Positions 1-11,577 of a stretch of DNA of 64,000 bases are shown here, piece by piece. The position numbers and the translations under genes were made by a program. The notes beneath the pieces were generated by a model. It saw only the letters and a list, made by a program, of their open reading frames with translations. It was not told where the DNA came from and did not search any database. Source of the stretch: Prunus persica (taxonomy: Eukaryota; Streptophyta; Magnoliopsida; Rosales; Rosaceae); contig NC_034015.1 of the NCBI RefSeq assembly GCF_000346465.2, forward strand, positions 7,829,393 through 7,893,392. Reading direction: 5' to 3'. The stretch's first letter is position 1, and each line of letters opens with the position of its first letter.

Positions 1-133
1 ATTATCATAATTCCATATTAGAGCACCAAAGCATAATCAACACCAAGCATAAGTTGATTTCATGCTTATAATTATATTCCAATTCCATTGGTTATCACAG
101 TAACTTGATTAAGCATAAATTGATTGCGCTAAC

Positions 134-2108
134 CTTCAGAAATATCGGATTCTGAACTAGCGTCACCGGCATTGCTGGTAACCACAAAACTTTTCATGCT
201 GCTGATCTTTTGTTGATGAATTTGGGCATTTCTTGCTGTCACTTCTTGTTCCTTCTTTTCCAAGTGTAACTTGTTCAGCTTATCCTCAAACTCCTCAATG
301 CACATTTTAACTTCTGGTTTTGCAAACTTCTTGCCCTGTTTCAGAACAATTGTAAGAAAAAGAGAACTAAAGAAGATTTGATAATTCTATAAGAGGAGAC
401 GATTCAATACCTTGCTTATTATGTTTCTAAAGTGGTCCATCACAGAATCCTCCGATAGGACGTGTTCATATGTCTTGAATGACTCTATGAGCTTTTTCAT
501 TCCCTTTTCAGTGAATGCCAGCTGAGAGAGGCAATAAGAAATATATTCCCATTGTCTGATATCTGCAGCAATAAAGTGGCCCAAAAGCAAAAATTCTACC
601 TTTAGTGAGAAATTTGAGTAATGGAAAACATCAACAATAACTCAATTTCCTAAGACAGCATTGGGAACAGACTTCAATTGTTGAAGAAAAACACGAAAAA
701 AAAGTTGCTCTGACATTTCAGAAAACAATAATTACAGATAGGGTGTTAGTAGCTTCCATATCCTAGGCATGATGTTACATATAACAAGCTGCATCAACTA
801 AACCAGGGAATACAGCATAACAGCCTTCTGGTCTTGGAATATCATTACTAAGCTTTGTCTTGTGGAAATAAGACTCAAACAGACGTGGATAATAAACATA
901 CTACAGTTTATTTTCCCTTCAACTTTCTAGAAGGCCCTGCAGCCCACAAATAGAAGGGGAATAAGCATCACACATAGCTGATGAAGTCCGTACTTAAGTA
1001 CGCACACCTCTTTTAAACAAAACAAACCAAAAGGAAAACTGAAAAAACCAGGTTTCACAAATCACCATCTCATCAGGAACAGTCAACGAGGTCAATCTGA
1101 AAACTTGCGATGAACAAATAATGCTATACACTAAGCATATGCTTAACACAAATAAAGGTCATTATCATTTTGCACCCAAAATTGTATGACTGCCATAAGT
1201 TCAAAATTGGCAACACAAAAAGAACTACCAAATCATAATATTTTTTCAAAAAAGGGGGAATAAATACCTGTAACTCCACTAAACCTATTGCAAAGCTTTT
1301 CAACAAGAGCTTCCATTTGCTTGTCCTGGAGAAATACCCAAATAACATAATACCTTAATAGGAAACAAATAATTGCTAAAGGAACCAAACTGAAATAAAT
1401 TGTACCTTCTTGATGGAACCAATCAAGAACTGCATGATGTTGCAAAAGGACTCTCTCTTCAGATTCTGGTTGGATAACTTTCCAAGTATATCTGGAAGCA
1501 GATTATATATAGGATTGCTACCTGTAGCAAAAATTGTGGTGGAAAAACCTTACTCTTTATCTAGAAGGAAATTCCACAAGAACAAGAGATAAATGATAGT
1601 GTCAAAACAGAGTAACTGGATGCATATCAAAGTTTACCTTTCTTAGATAACTCATTAAAAAACAGTTTTGCCAGATTTGAAATCCTCTCATCTTCATCTT
1701 CTAATCGTACAGCCATTTCATTTATGTAGCCTTTAACCTGATCAAGAAATAGCCAAAATTAGAGACCACCTATCATAGCAAAATAAAAAGAAGAAGCAGT
1801 ATTGCCAAGCCTCTCAAACCTTCATCATGTCATTTAGTATAAGGTGTGAAAGCACCAAAACAGCATTCTTCCTAACAGAAGCTGAAGGGTCTTGTAACCT
1901 GGAATACATATTCTCTGTCCATGGTTCTAACAGATTAGGGAACCGAACTGCCAAGTCTCCAAGACTAATAGTGCAATTAGAACGAACAATTTCTGATGGC
2001 GCACTCTCCACAACTGTGAAGAGAAGCTGAAGATTTGCATCACTGGAAATTACACTTACAAGTCAGAGACCATGTTTGAATGTTCTAAATAAATCCATGC
2101 CCACCAAC

Positions 2109-2139
<31 letters not shown>

Positions 2140-5100
2140 TATCTCACCAGAAATTTGCATCGATAATCATAAACCGACATAAAGCAAGCATTGCAGAAAC
2201 TTGTAGTTCTGGGTACTGAAAGGATATGACAGTTAGTCAATCTATTGAATTAGTTATAAATGAAAAAAAAAGAAAGAAAAAAGATATAACTAGGAACATA
2301 CAAACTATACAGAAGAAGTGCAGTTTGTACTGTCTAAATTTTAATAATAATAATAATAATAGATACACACATACTATATTGTAACTATATACAGGACATC
2401 CATCCAAAGTTTTTGGAATTAAAAATAAAAATTAATACATATGATCTTATATGTTCAACACCTCCAGAAAGGTATTTTTCTTATATTGACTAAACATTAA
2501 AGGATGAATTCATTATCATAATTCAAATGTCGTAGAAAACAAAAGAAATTTCCATTTCCACATACACTAGTAGCCAATCCTCTGTTTTTCTTTTTGGGTA
2601 GGAGTGAGGGTAATGACTGAATTATAAAGAATTTGATCATAAATTCAAGTGTTGTGGAAAAGCAAAGAAAAGCAGGGGAATCACCTTTTGCATCAAACTA
2701 AAATTTCTACAAAGTTTTGACAAGAATTGTGAACAATGTCCAATCAAATTCTTGTCAGTGGAACCCCCACAAACTATTTCCTTTTCTGCTTTTTCAGAGA
2801 GTGTGTCAAGTAGTGCATCTTCAGAAGCAGCAAGTCCAAGCTCAGCATTGATACCATTTTCCTGTAGGATGGCACCAAAGAAGAAAAACATTTAAATGTA
2901 CAATATATGTTATAGCACCGATCAATTTGGAAAAGAATACTGAATAGTTGCTAATAACAGTACTCTATTTCATTGATGATTCTAATAAAAAACAATCTCA
3001 CCTTAGGGGTACCGTTACCGTGCTGATCAGTATCTGTCTTCTCTTTCCGAATTTTCTGTTTCTGAACTTTCCGAAGGCATGATTCAATGTATACCAGATG
3101 GTTCATGGCAATATGACTTATGACAAAGAGATATCTACTAAGTTTTGCAACCTGAACTGTGGTAAGTATGACAGCACTACCACTGGTGATTTCACTCTGC
3201 AACTCCTCACCCCCACTACATTCAAATACAGAACTTAGGGATTTCTTCACTAGATTGGAAGCTAAAATTTCCGGAGTTGGATGAATTGCATATATAGCAG
3301 CTATGGCTTTGTCAGCAGCAGCATACCATATGTTTTCTGGAAGCCAAAACCCAGTAACTAAGCTCTCTAAAATACTAAAAACCCGGCTTCCATTACTAGA
3401 CAACAACTTTTTCCTATCTTCTTCAGACAATCTCTGGAGAGCAATGCATGCTGTCCTAGCAAGTAAAGGTTCCATCTTAGCCCAACGACCAAACCCAATA
3501 TCAATAATGTCCTGTAAATGAGAGCCAAGAACTATACTGGATGATTTTGCTGCCATGCAAAGGACAGACAACGCACCACGACTTTGCTCGGCAGTAGTTC
3601 CACTTACGTTGAAGCAAAAGAAATCCCACAATGCTGATATCTGCAAAAACAAACACCTAGTAAGAAAGTTGGCTCTTTAAATAATGGGGAGACAGAATAA
3701 GAGATTTCAACACTGAGAAGAGATTTTTGGCTTTTAAAAATTGGTATGAAAGGTTTCAAAACTGAGTTGACTGAGAAGCACCACTGAAACATGTGAAAAA
3801 ATAACATAGACCCGTATTCTAAAATAGATACTGAGGTTGCCTTTTGGTATGAATCTGTTTTTCCTTATCTGTACTAACTGTGGAAATCACAATCGGATTC
3901 CATTTTATGTGTATGCATATACTTGCTTGTTTAGACTAAACCATGCAGGGAAAATGTAGCTGCACATGATAGCAAGCCTACTACAAAGTTTTTATAAGAA
4001 CCCACTTGGTAAGGGGGAATGGAAAACCCTTTTTTCTTTATTAAAATCACTTTATTTAAAATGTCAACCGAGTCATAAAGTTTTACATGTTTAATATTTG
4101 GCTTAGTTGACATTTTATATTAACCCAGGTATTACAAGCACGCCACCAAAACAATTTTATAATTTACTTGAAAATACTTGGCTTCACTTCTACTTGCCTA
4201 AACTGATCTTTTTAGACCCATAGTAGAGTCAATTTTGGCAAGCTGAAAACATCAAGAACATGTGTATCTTTTCATGCAAAATAAAAAAATTATTATCACA
4301 TAAATAGAAGCTTTCAACAAACTTAAGCAAGACTGTGAGAACTGAAAAGGACATACCGCACCAGTGGATATATCACCTTTAGACACCAAAGCACCAACTA
4401 TAAACTCAAGAGCAGCTAGGTCTCCAATATTTGATTCTGTGGCAAGATTCATAAGATTCTTGGCTGTTTCTGCTGGGCTTTTCTTTATGTAAATTGTAAT
4501 GAAAGCATTTTCCACAGCTTCATAGATGGATTTGTCTTGAGAAAATACCTACAAAGCCGAGACACATTTAGGATCCTATACATCTCATGAACCAGCCAAC
4601 AATCAAATCTAGAGTTTGTTAATCGAGATTGAACAAATAGGAAAATTCTTGACCCAAATAAAACATTGCATCATTATTTCTAGAGCTTGAGTTAAAATAA
4701 AAACATACCAGTGGCAGCATCTTACGGAGACATGCTTCTGAGGCATCAATTTGAAACTGCTTGCACCTCATTAGCAAATGTATTGTGTTCTCAACATCAG
4801 TCGCAGAAGACGATGCCATCAATTGAACAAGTGTTGGTATTGTGGCAGATATACACTTTGAAAACCTTAATCCAGCCTCAAGTGATGCTACCAAGGCCCT
4901 AGTCTGCTCTAAGTTCCCTACATCAGGCACAGAGCCATCTTTCTGCACTATATGTTGTTCCATATCAGGCAAGCAACTATCAGGCAAACTGTCCTGCTGC
5001 TCCTTAGTCACATCTGCATCTGCATCATCAACCTCACTATCTCCAGTAGTACAATCATCAGATGGTGACCTGTTCTTTTCACTTTCTGAAGATATATCTG

Positions 5101-7451
5101 GTTCAAGCTCTTTCAGCTTGTTCTTGTACTGTTGTAAGGTTGCTTCAAACGAAGCTATTCGAAGTTGTGGACCAAATGGGTTATGCTGTAACATCATAAT
5201 AAGCAAATTTAGTGCAGATTTTCTAACCATTGCACTCTTATCCTCCAACCTCCCAGAAGCAACTTCTGCAAGTTCATTCCACAAGCCAATTGAAACAGAA
5301 TGCTCTTCACATAGTTCAGCCCAAACCTGAAGAACCCGACTCCTTGTATAAGCTGAAACATCTCGACACCGCTCAAGCAAAATTTCCAACATGGCATGCT
5401 TGGTTCGAAGACGAACAGATTTAGAACTCACTTCACCTTCAACATCCTGAAAAGCCTTGGCAACAAGCTTTCCCAAAACCCCAACAAGAGCATTCCTTAT
5501 CTTATAAGATTCCCCACCAAAATGTGGGACAATGAGGCCAATGTTGGTAGACACCAGTTTAGGTAGCCGATCAGAAAGTTCCACCAAAAACCGACCAACA
5601 TTTTCAGCCCCAACAGTGTCCTTGATGTAGTCTTTTGGACTCGTCCTCCCTATTTCTCTGATAAGAGAACTGGCTAGACTTCCATCTGCATGCTTCTTCT
5701 CTGCCCCAGCAACCGCGTCAGCAATGTGGGTAACAACAAAATCATATTTGTGAACTAGATGCATGATCGATGCACATGATTGTGCCATGTACTGGTATTT
5801 TGTGGCACAAGTCCCAATTATACGACACAAAGCATCTTTTGTGTCAGTGTCTTTCAAAAGCGCAGCATTCTCAAACAGAGAAAATGCAATTCTACAAAAC
5901 CCCAAATCAGGAAGGGAAAAAAAAATCAATTTGTAATTAACCCGAAAGAAAATATATAAAACTAAATCTGATTGACTTGCAGTAGTAAGTCCAACTTACT
6001 TGGCAATGAACGAAATAAAATTTTCTTCCAAGCCTGATGAACCAAAGAGCAAGGCAAGCTTGATCTCTAATGAATTAGCAATCAAATTAAGTATGCGGCC
6101 TCTTTGTGGCTCCCAATTCCATGTGTTCTTAGGATGCTTCTTCCTGGTACTTGCTGTGACCTAAGTCCAAGCAAAAGGCTTCAACATCTTGGCACAAAAA
6201 CTGGCAATATCGCACTCAATATATACATGTTTATAACATTTAAATTTATGTGTGCATGCTTGCAAACAACATGTACCGTGTTAAAGTAGTAGAAACAAAT
6301 AGAGAGTGAGATAAAGAGATATGTAGGAAAAAGAAAACACCTTCACATTGTTGTTGGAATTGATGTTGGACTCCTCAGTGAGAACAACAGTAAGGAGGAA
6401 GAATGTGTAGATTTTAAAAGCATTACGATGTGATGCAACCCGATCCAGCACTGGAGTGACATCATCCTGACCTTGAGAAACCCGTGATAGTGAATCAACA
6501 TTTGGGAGGAGAACACTGAGATTGGACCGAAGACTCTCTAGAAGATTAACCTTACAAGATGGGGGTAGATTATTGTAACCCCGAATCAATGAGTACACAC
6601 GATCAAACACATCTTGCTCTTCAATACAAAATAGCTCCTTATCGGAGAGATCAAAGGATATGCCTGTTGGTGCCACAAGGGAAGAAAAATTCAAGAACTG
6701 CAAAAAATTTTAATATCCTCATACTTAGTTGTTCTTGTAATTAGAGTATTTCATTTTAAATCAGATAATACAGTTGACTGTTTGTCCTCTTATATTTGGG
6801 ATCAGAATACGCGCATTCTCAGTCCTGCTTCCCTATTAGAATTAAAAAGAAAATAAAAAAGAAGCAATGCATACAATGGTTTTGCAAGCAGATACATCAA
6901 TTTTCCATATAGCCAAAAAAATGTGAATTTCTAACTCCAGGAAGTCAATACTTACAATGATTCTTGCTTAAAACCCAGGAAAAAAAATGTATTTGTTAAA
7001 ATAAATAAATTCAGCACATAAACACAAAATTCAGCTAAATCCATTCCGTTGGTTCAATGTTCTTGAATTCAGTTTGAATTTCAAATGTTTCTGCTTTTCT
7101 TACTAATCTCCACCACACTTTACCTTTTTCTATGGTTTCCTTAACAATAAAATCAGCATCTACTTGGTTGACTTGACACTTTGAGGTGACCAAATGCTAA
7201 ACATTCAGAATTAACTGAACCAGAAAATTATAGGAGAGGGATCCACTTCTTATGCACATCAATTTCTTTAAAAAGCAGGACTAGTGAAACTACGTGAGGA
7301 AGAGAGAGAGGGAGATACCTTTGACGAACTCTTCGAGTTCAGAGGGACGAAGAGAAGCGATGTCGAGCGGGTTCCGAGCGTAGAGGCGATTGTCTTCGTG
7401 TTCTTCTTCTAAAGCTCTCAGGCTTTGGGGAAACACAAAGGAAGGAGCCAT
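134..7451 (-). CDS. CAP-D2: Condensin I complex subunit 1 (CAP-D2/CND1), 14 exons in window, 3' end probably outside
   Basis: HEAT-repeat, non-SMC subunit of condensin I, which compacts mitotic chromosomes together with SMC2/SMC4, CAP-H and CAP-G. Exons in coding order: 7319-7451, 6341-6663, 6000-6160, 4709-5891, 4357-4548, 3002-3640, 2685-2861, 2148-2215, 1820-2042, 1638-1737, 1406-1521, 1268-1325, 411-562, 134-335. All junctions are GT-AG and every phase agrees, giving about 1,242 residues. The start MAPSFVFPQSLRALEEEH opens exon 1. An acidic Ser/Asp-rich linker lies near residues 475-520 (DDADADVTKEQQ). The Cnd1 signature, including SLGDLAVRFPNLLEPWTENM and SHLILNDMMK, is in exons 9-10. 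The last visible exon reads SSESDISEG then TAG, but the same bases form a donor (AAG|GTTAGC). Plant CAP-D2 proteins usually have a longer acidic tail, so a further exon to the left is likely. A partial second copy lies at 34.9-44.8 kb. Family assignment is very secure. Confidence 0.93.
2107..2138. repeat. (GA)n microsatellite in a CAP-D2 intron
   Basis: Uninterrupted AG dinucleotide run next to the donor of exon 8 (exon starts at 2148). No coding meaning; a potential polymorphic marker. Confidence 0.9.
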
Positions 7452-7788
7452 AACACACAGACTGAGAAGTTCTCTACGCTATTTGCTTTTTCTAATTTGC
7501 TCCTCTCTCACTCCACAGATTTCAAATGGAAGTGAAAATGTTTGAACGAGCGGGACTTTTTTGAAGAAAAAAACCTACAAATACCCCCGCGGCTACGCCA
7601 CGTGGCATACCGGTTTTGGGCATAGTAAGGAGCCAAATGCTTAGCTGCCACATGGCATACCAGCTAAGTTGGTGATTAGTTGTGAAAAAATTTATGAGGT
7701 GGTGTTTGTGTAATTTCCCTTCATTTGACTTTCGGTTATTTTTTTTTCTTTTTCTTTTTTTCAATTTCAAATTGTGAAATTACTCTTA
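7452..7788 (-). promoter_or_regulatory. 5' flank and likely core promoter of CAP-D2
   Basis: Sequence directly upstream of the CAP-D2 start. A palindromic G-box CACGTG sits at 7599-7604, about 150 bp from the ATG, inside GCCACGTGGC. The degenerate copy at 44463-44790 keeps the same G-box and surrounding bases. G-boxes bind bZIP and bHLH factors in plants; use here is inference. The upstream limit is set by the MITE starting at 7789. Transcription start is not identifiable by eye. Confidence 0.45.
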
Positions 7789-8555
7789 GGCCTTCTTCAA
7801 CTCATGAAGGCTAAACTCAAATTTTCCCTTTTCAAAAAGTAACTATTTGGGTTTTGCTCGGACTCAAATTGTTTTTTCTCCCAACCATACGGACTCAAAT
7901 TTTAAGTCCGCAACTTTATTAAATTGTTTAAGAATGGTTTAAGTCTAATTTTTTTTTATGGATAACTTTTCTTCATTTAATCTTTTTAAATAACATCATA
8001 ATTTAATTTTTTGAACAATTTGATCTAAAAAAAAATTGAAATTTCATAAATTTAATTTTATTCCAAAAGTAAACACACAACATAGAAAAAACACGCAACA
8101 TAAATAAATAAAAAACTTAGATTTAATCTAGATCGTTAATTTAAAATTACTATTAGAATTTAAAAATAAAAAAAAAGATTATTTGAAATCCAACAGCTCT
8201 TTGAGCTGGAAACACCCAACATGTGGGCCCCAGTGATACTATTTTGATTATAAATAAAAAAAAAGGGAAATAGCCAAAGCCCAACGGCTCTAGCTTCTAG
8301 TGTCGACACGTGGCCCATGCCACAGACAAGCCCATCATATTTCAGTAACCAGCGCGGGTCCCACCATTTTTCAGAAGCACATGGGCTCTGCCACCTCAAC
8401 GTGGGGCCCAGTGAATAGTATTGGGTCCAGGCAATACTTGGACCTATATTTGGGTCCAAATTTGGATTTTCTCAAATTTTGGGTCCTTCCTTTTCTTGGG
8501 TTGGGAGAGGTTTGGGGGAATATTTTGGGTTTGAGTCCAAAGGTTGGAGATGGCC
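7789..8555. mobile_element. PIF/Harbinger-type MITE, 767 bp, TTA target duplication
   Basis: Ends are imperfect inverted repeats: left GGCCTTCTTCAACTC, right (reverse complement) GGCCATCTCCAACCT. The element is flanked by TTA at 7786-7788 and 8556-8558. The paralogous stretch near 44786 reads straight through with a single TTA, so the empty site is present in the same window. No coding capacity. The TTA duplication and GGCC termini fit Tourist/Harbinger elements. Confidence 0.85.
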
Positions 8556-8707
8556 TTATGCATAGGATTACTGAATAAAAATCGTTCCACTACTTCTATA
8601 GTGTGTTTACTAATCAAGAATTGAATTCCACTTTTGAGGATTCCTGTGTTTACTTCACATCAAGGAATTGAAAAAGTAAGTGGGGCTCATGCAAAATTAG
8701 GAATTGA

Positions 8708-9376
8708 GGGCATGTTTACGTATCAGTAATGGGTATGGGAGGAAAGGGAATGATTTCCATTCCTGACTTCCCCTGCGTTTACTTGCAATCAGGAATGAAA
8801 AAATAAGTGGGCCCCACCTCAAAATCCCTAATCACATTCCCTCAAAACTAGGTATCAAATCGACTAGGGGGGACTAGTCGATACGATTCCCATTCCTGCT
8901 TTCTCTTATTAACTTCCAAAAATACCCTTACCACTTTACTATAATTCCAAAATAACTCAAACCCTAAAAAAAATAAAAATACACGCCAGAAGGAGTTCAA
9001 ACAACTCAAACCCATAACGTTACAACACAGCCTCCCTGGAGCAGCAGAAACTATGTAAGTCACTCCATCTATCTATCTATCCCTCTTACTCATTAATTCA
9101 AAACCCCTTTTCCTATAGCTTTTGGTTTTGGGTGAATTTTATATATGTGATGTGGTGAAAATGTGTAGGGCATTTTAGTAATCAAATTAATTTGGATTCT
9201 GATTCATGAAAATTAGTAAACAATAACAATGGGAATCAACCCCATTCCTTTACTAATTTCGTATGTTTAGTAAACAGCTTAATGGGAATGATTCTTCCCA
9301 TACCGATTCAGTAGTTCCCCGATTCCTAAATTATCTGATTCCTTACTTTCTCCATTACTGATACGTAAACATGCCC
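8708..9376. mobile_element. MITE with 25-bp terminal inverted repeats inside a PIF element
   Basis: Left end GGGCATGTTTACGTATCAGT is repeated inverted at the right end (...ACTGATACGTAAACATGCCC). The flanking trinucleotide TGA at 8705-8707 and 9377-9379 is the apparent target duplication. That is a variant of the TNA sites used by Harbinger elements. Length 669 bp, non-coding. It lies upstream of the decayed transposase at 10420-11570 and seems nested in that element's 5' region. Confidence 0.75.
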
Positions 9377-10419
9377 TGAATTCCTAATTTTGGAGGAATT
9401 CAATTCCTAAATGGGAGGAGGTAATCTAATTCAGGGAGAACCAACCCATCAGGAATTCGTTTTTTTCTACCCATTATATCCTCACACACTTTTCAAAATT
9501 CCAAATTTGCCACTCTCTTTCATTACCCAACAAAACCTAATACGTTCTGTCAAAAAAATCCCTTCTTCTCTTTTTCTCAGTTGCTGCCATCTTCTCCTAG
9601 CTACCACCTCTTCGTGCTCAAGAATTCTCAGGTAAGATTTCTTTCTTACAAGTTTTCTAGTTGTTGTTCTTAGTATTTCTTGAATATTATTATTTTGTAT
9701 TCGTTTTCCCATTGTTCTTTGGTTTTTTTTCTTTTGTTTTTCCTCCGTATTCTTGTGGTAATATTAATATAATATGTAGATGATGAATTTTTATGGTTTA
9801 GTAAGGATACCATGATAAGTTCGCCATTGTTGAGTAGGAGCTACAGGTTTGGTTTTTGGGTTTTAGGTTTGGGTTTTTTTTTTCTTTTTCGTGCTGAGCT
9901 CTTTTTTTTTCTGCTTTTTTTTTTCTCTAAACTTGTTCTTGGGTCCTAGTCGGAGTTTTACAAGCTTTTATGGGAAAAATAATTAGTATATCAAAGAGAC
10001 TTATCTTTCCTATATCATAATACGCCTTGTTAATATGCATTCAGTCAAAGTAAGAGAATGTAAGTGCTCAAATAGTTCTTATCTTTGTCAGTTAATAATT
10101 AGGAACATAATTTTGTAGGTGGTGTGATGTAATAGATTTACATGAATTTTTTATCTATTTGGTTTCATTCTGTGACTGGTAGGAGATGAAGTTTATGGCA
10201 AATTTATTAGTTCTTTCTATAACAAAGATGTTGATTTGGTACGAACTGCCACTTATCAAATTGCATTTCATAATATTAATTGGTGTATACATGTTGTTAT
10301 TTTTCATTGTGTTCTAGTCTTATAATTTGATTGAGTTTTTTTTTCTTTTTTATTTCTTTATTTGCTTGGCAATTGATGTCCTTTATGACATTTTTTTCTC
10401 TTGTATGTGATGTAGGCAA

Positions 10420-11570
10420 ATGGCTCGTCTAAGTTTGTCCACAAAGAAGAAATTACATGTTATCTTAAATGCATTGATTGTCTACCTTCAAACCATATTT
10501 GTTGCGTGTGCTGCTGCTTATTTCTATGCTTGGTTTCATTTCCAAAAACACCTTAGAAGTCCCTCAAGATCAGTTATAAGATTCTATAAGCAATTAGATT
10601 ACCTATATGTCCTAATTTATGAGAGTGATGTGACATGTATTGCCCAACTACGGATGGCTAGACAATCATTTCATAAATTGTGTCAAATTCTTGTCACTAG
10701 AGGACAACTACGACCGACTCGAAATGTGTCCGTAGAGGAGATGATTGCAATGTTTTTACATATTCTTGCACACCATATTAAGAATCGCACAATCAAGTAC
10801 AACTTTAGTAGGTCTGGTCGAACAATTAGTAAATATTTTCATGAGTGTTTGAAAGCAATAATTCCATGCCAAAAGGATTTTTGGGGGGAAAACACCCGAG
10901 CCTATCCTTGAGATCTCAATGGACCCAAAGTGGAAGTGGTTTAAGGTGTGTAATTTTGTTGCATTATTACAATTTTTATTAAAAGTTTTTTTTATATTTT
11001 AACACATTATTAATTTAGTCATCTATTATAATGTAGAATTGCTTAGGAGCACTAGATGAAACATATATTAAGGTGCGTGTACCAGAATTGGATAAACCAA
11101 GGTATAGAACAAGGAAAAATGAAATAGCAACAAATGTTTTGGGAGTATGCTCTCCGGACATGCAGTTTATATATGTTTTGCCCGGATGGGAGGGTTCCGC
11201 ACACGATGGGAGAATCCTTAGAGATGCTGTGACTAGGAGAAATAGATTGAAAGTCTCTAATGGTAATATTCAAAAAAATTATTAAGTAAATTGAACTTCT
11301 TATCATTTAAATTATGAGAAAAATAAAAATATAACATTTGAATTTCTTCTTAACAATAGGTTATTACTATTTAGTTGATGGTGGCTATACAAATGGAAAA
11401 GGTTTTCTTGCACCTTTTATCACCGGCGGAGCTTTTTAATATGAAACATTCAAGTGCAAGGAATGTCATTGAAAGGTGTTTTGGACTATTAAAAAGGCGG
11501 TGGGCAATTCTTAGGAGTCCATCATTTTATGACATTAAAACACAACACGTATAGTTTGCAAGATGGCACA
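10420..11570 (+). pseudogene. HARBI1-like PIF/Harbinger transposase, decayed
   Basis: Three exon-like blocks. Block 1 (10420-10911) has an N-terminal helix-rich region (RMARQSFHKLCQILVTRGQL, then the IKNRTIKYNFSRSGRTIS type of motif). A frameshift at a G run near 10883 throws it out of frame just before LEISMDPKWKWF. Block 2 (about 11038-11264) holds CLGALDETYIKV with the first catalytic Asp and GSAHDGRILRDA with the second. Block 3 (about 11359-11560) has VDGGYTNGKGFLAPF and NVIERCFGLLKRRW with the catalytic Glu. The DDE nuclease triad is thus still visible although the frame is broken. The sequence ends abruptly near 11570 where an opposite-strand Copia fragment begins, so the element's right terminus is lost. 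Confidence 0.85.
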
Positions 11571-11577
11571 CCTTCTA

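Noticed and set aside
4842..5330. 162-residue plus-strand open frame
   Set aside because: Antisense shadow of CAP-D2 exon 4, whose minus-strand frame matches the family.
8860..8885. Short palindrome CGACTAGGGGGGACTAGTCG inside a MITE
   Set aside because: Local inverted repeat within the MITE interior; no independent feature.
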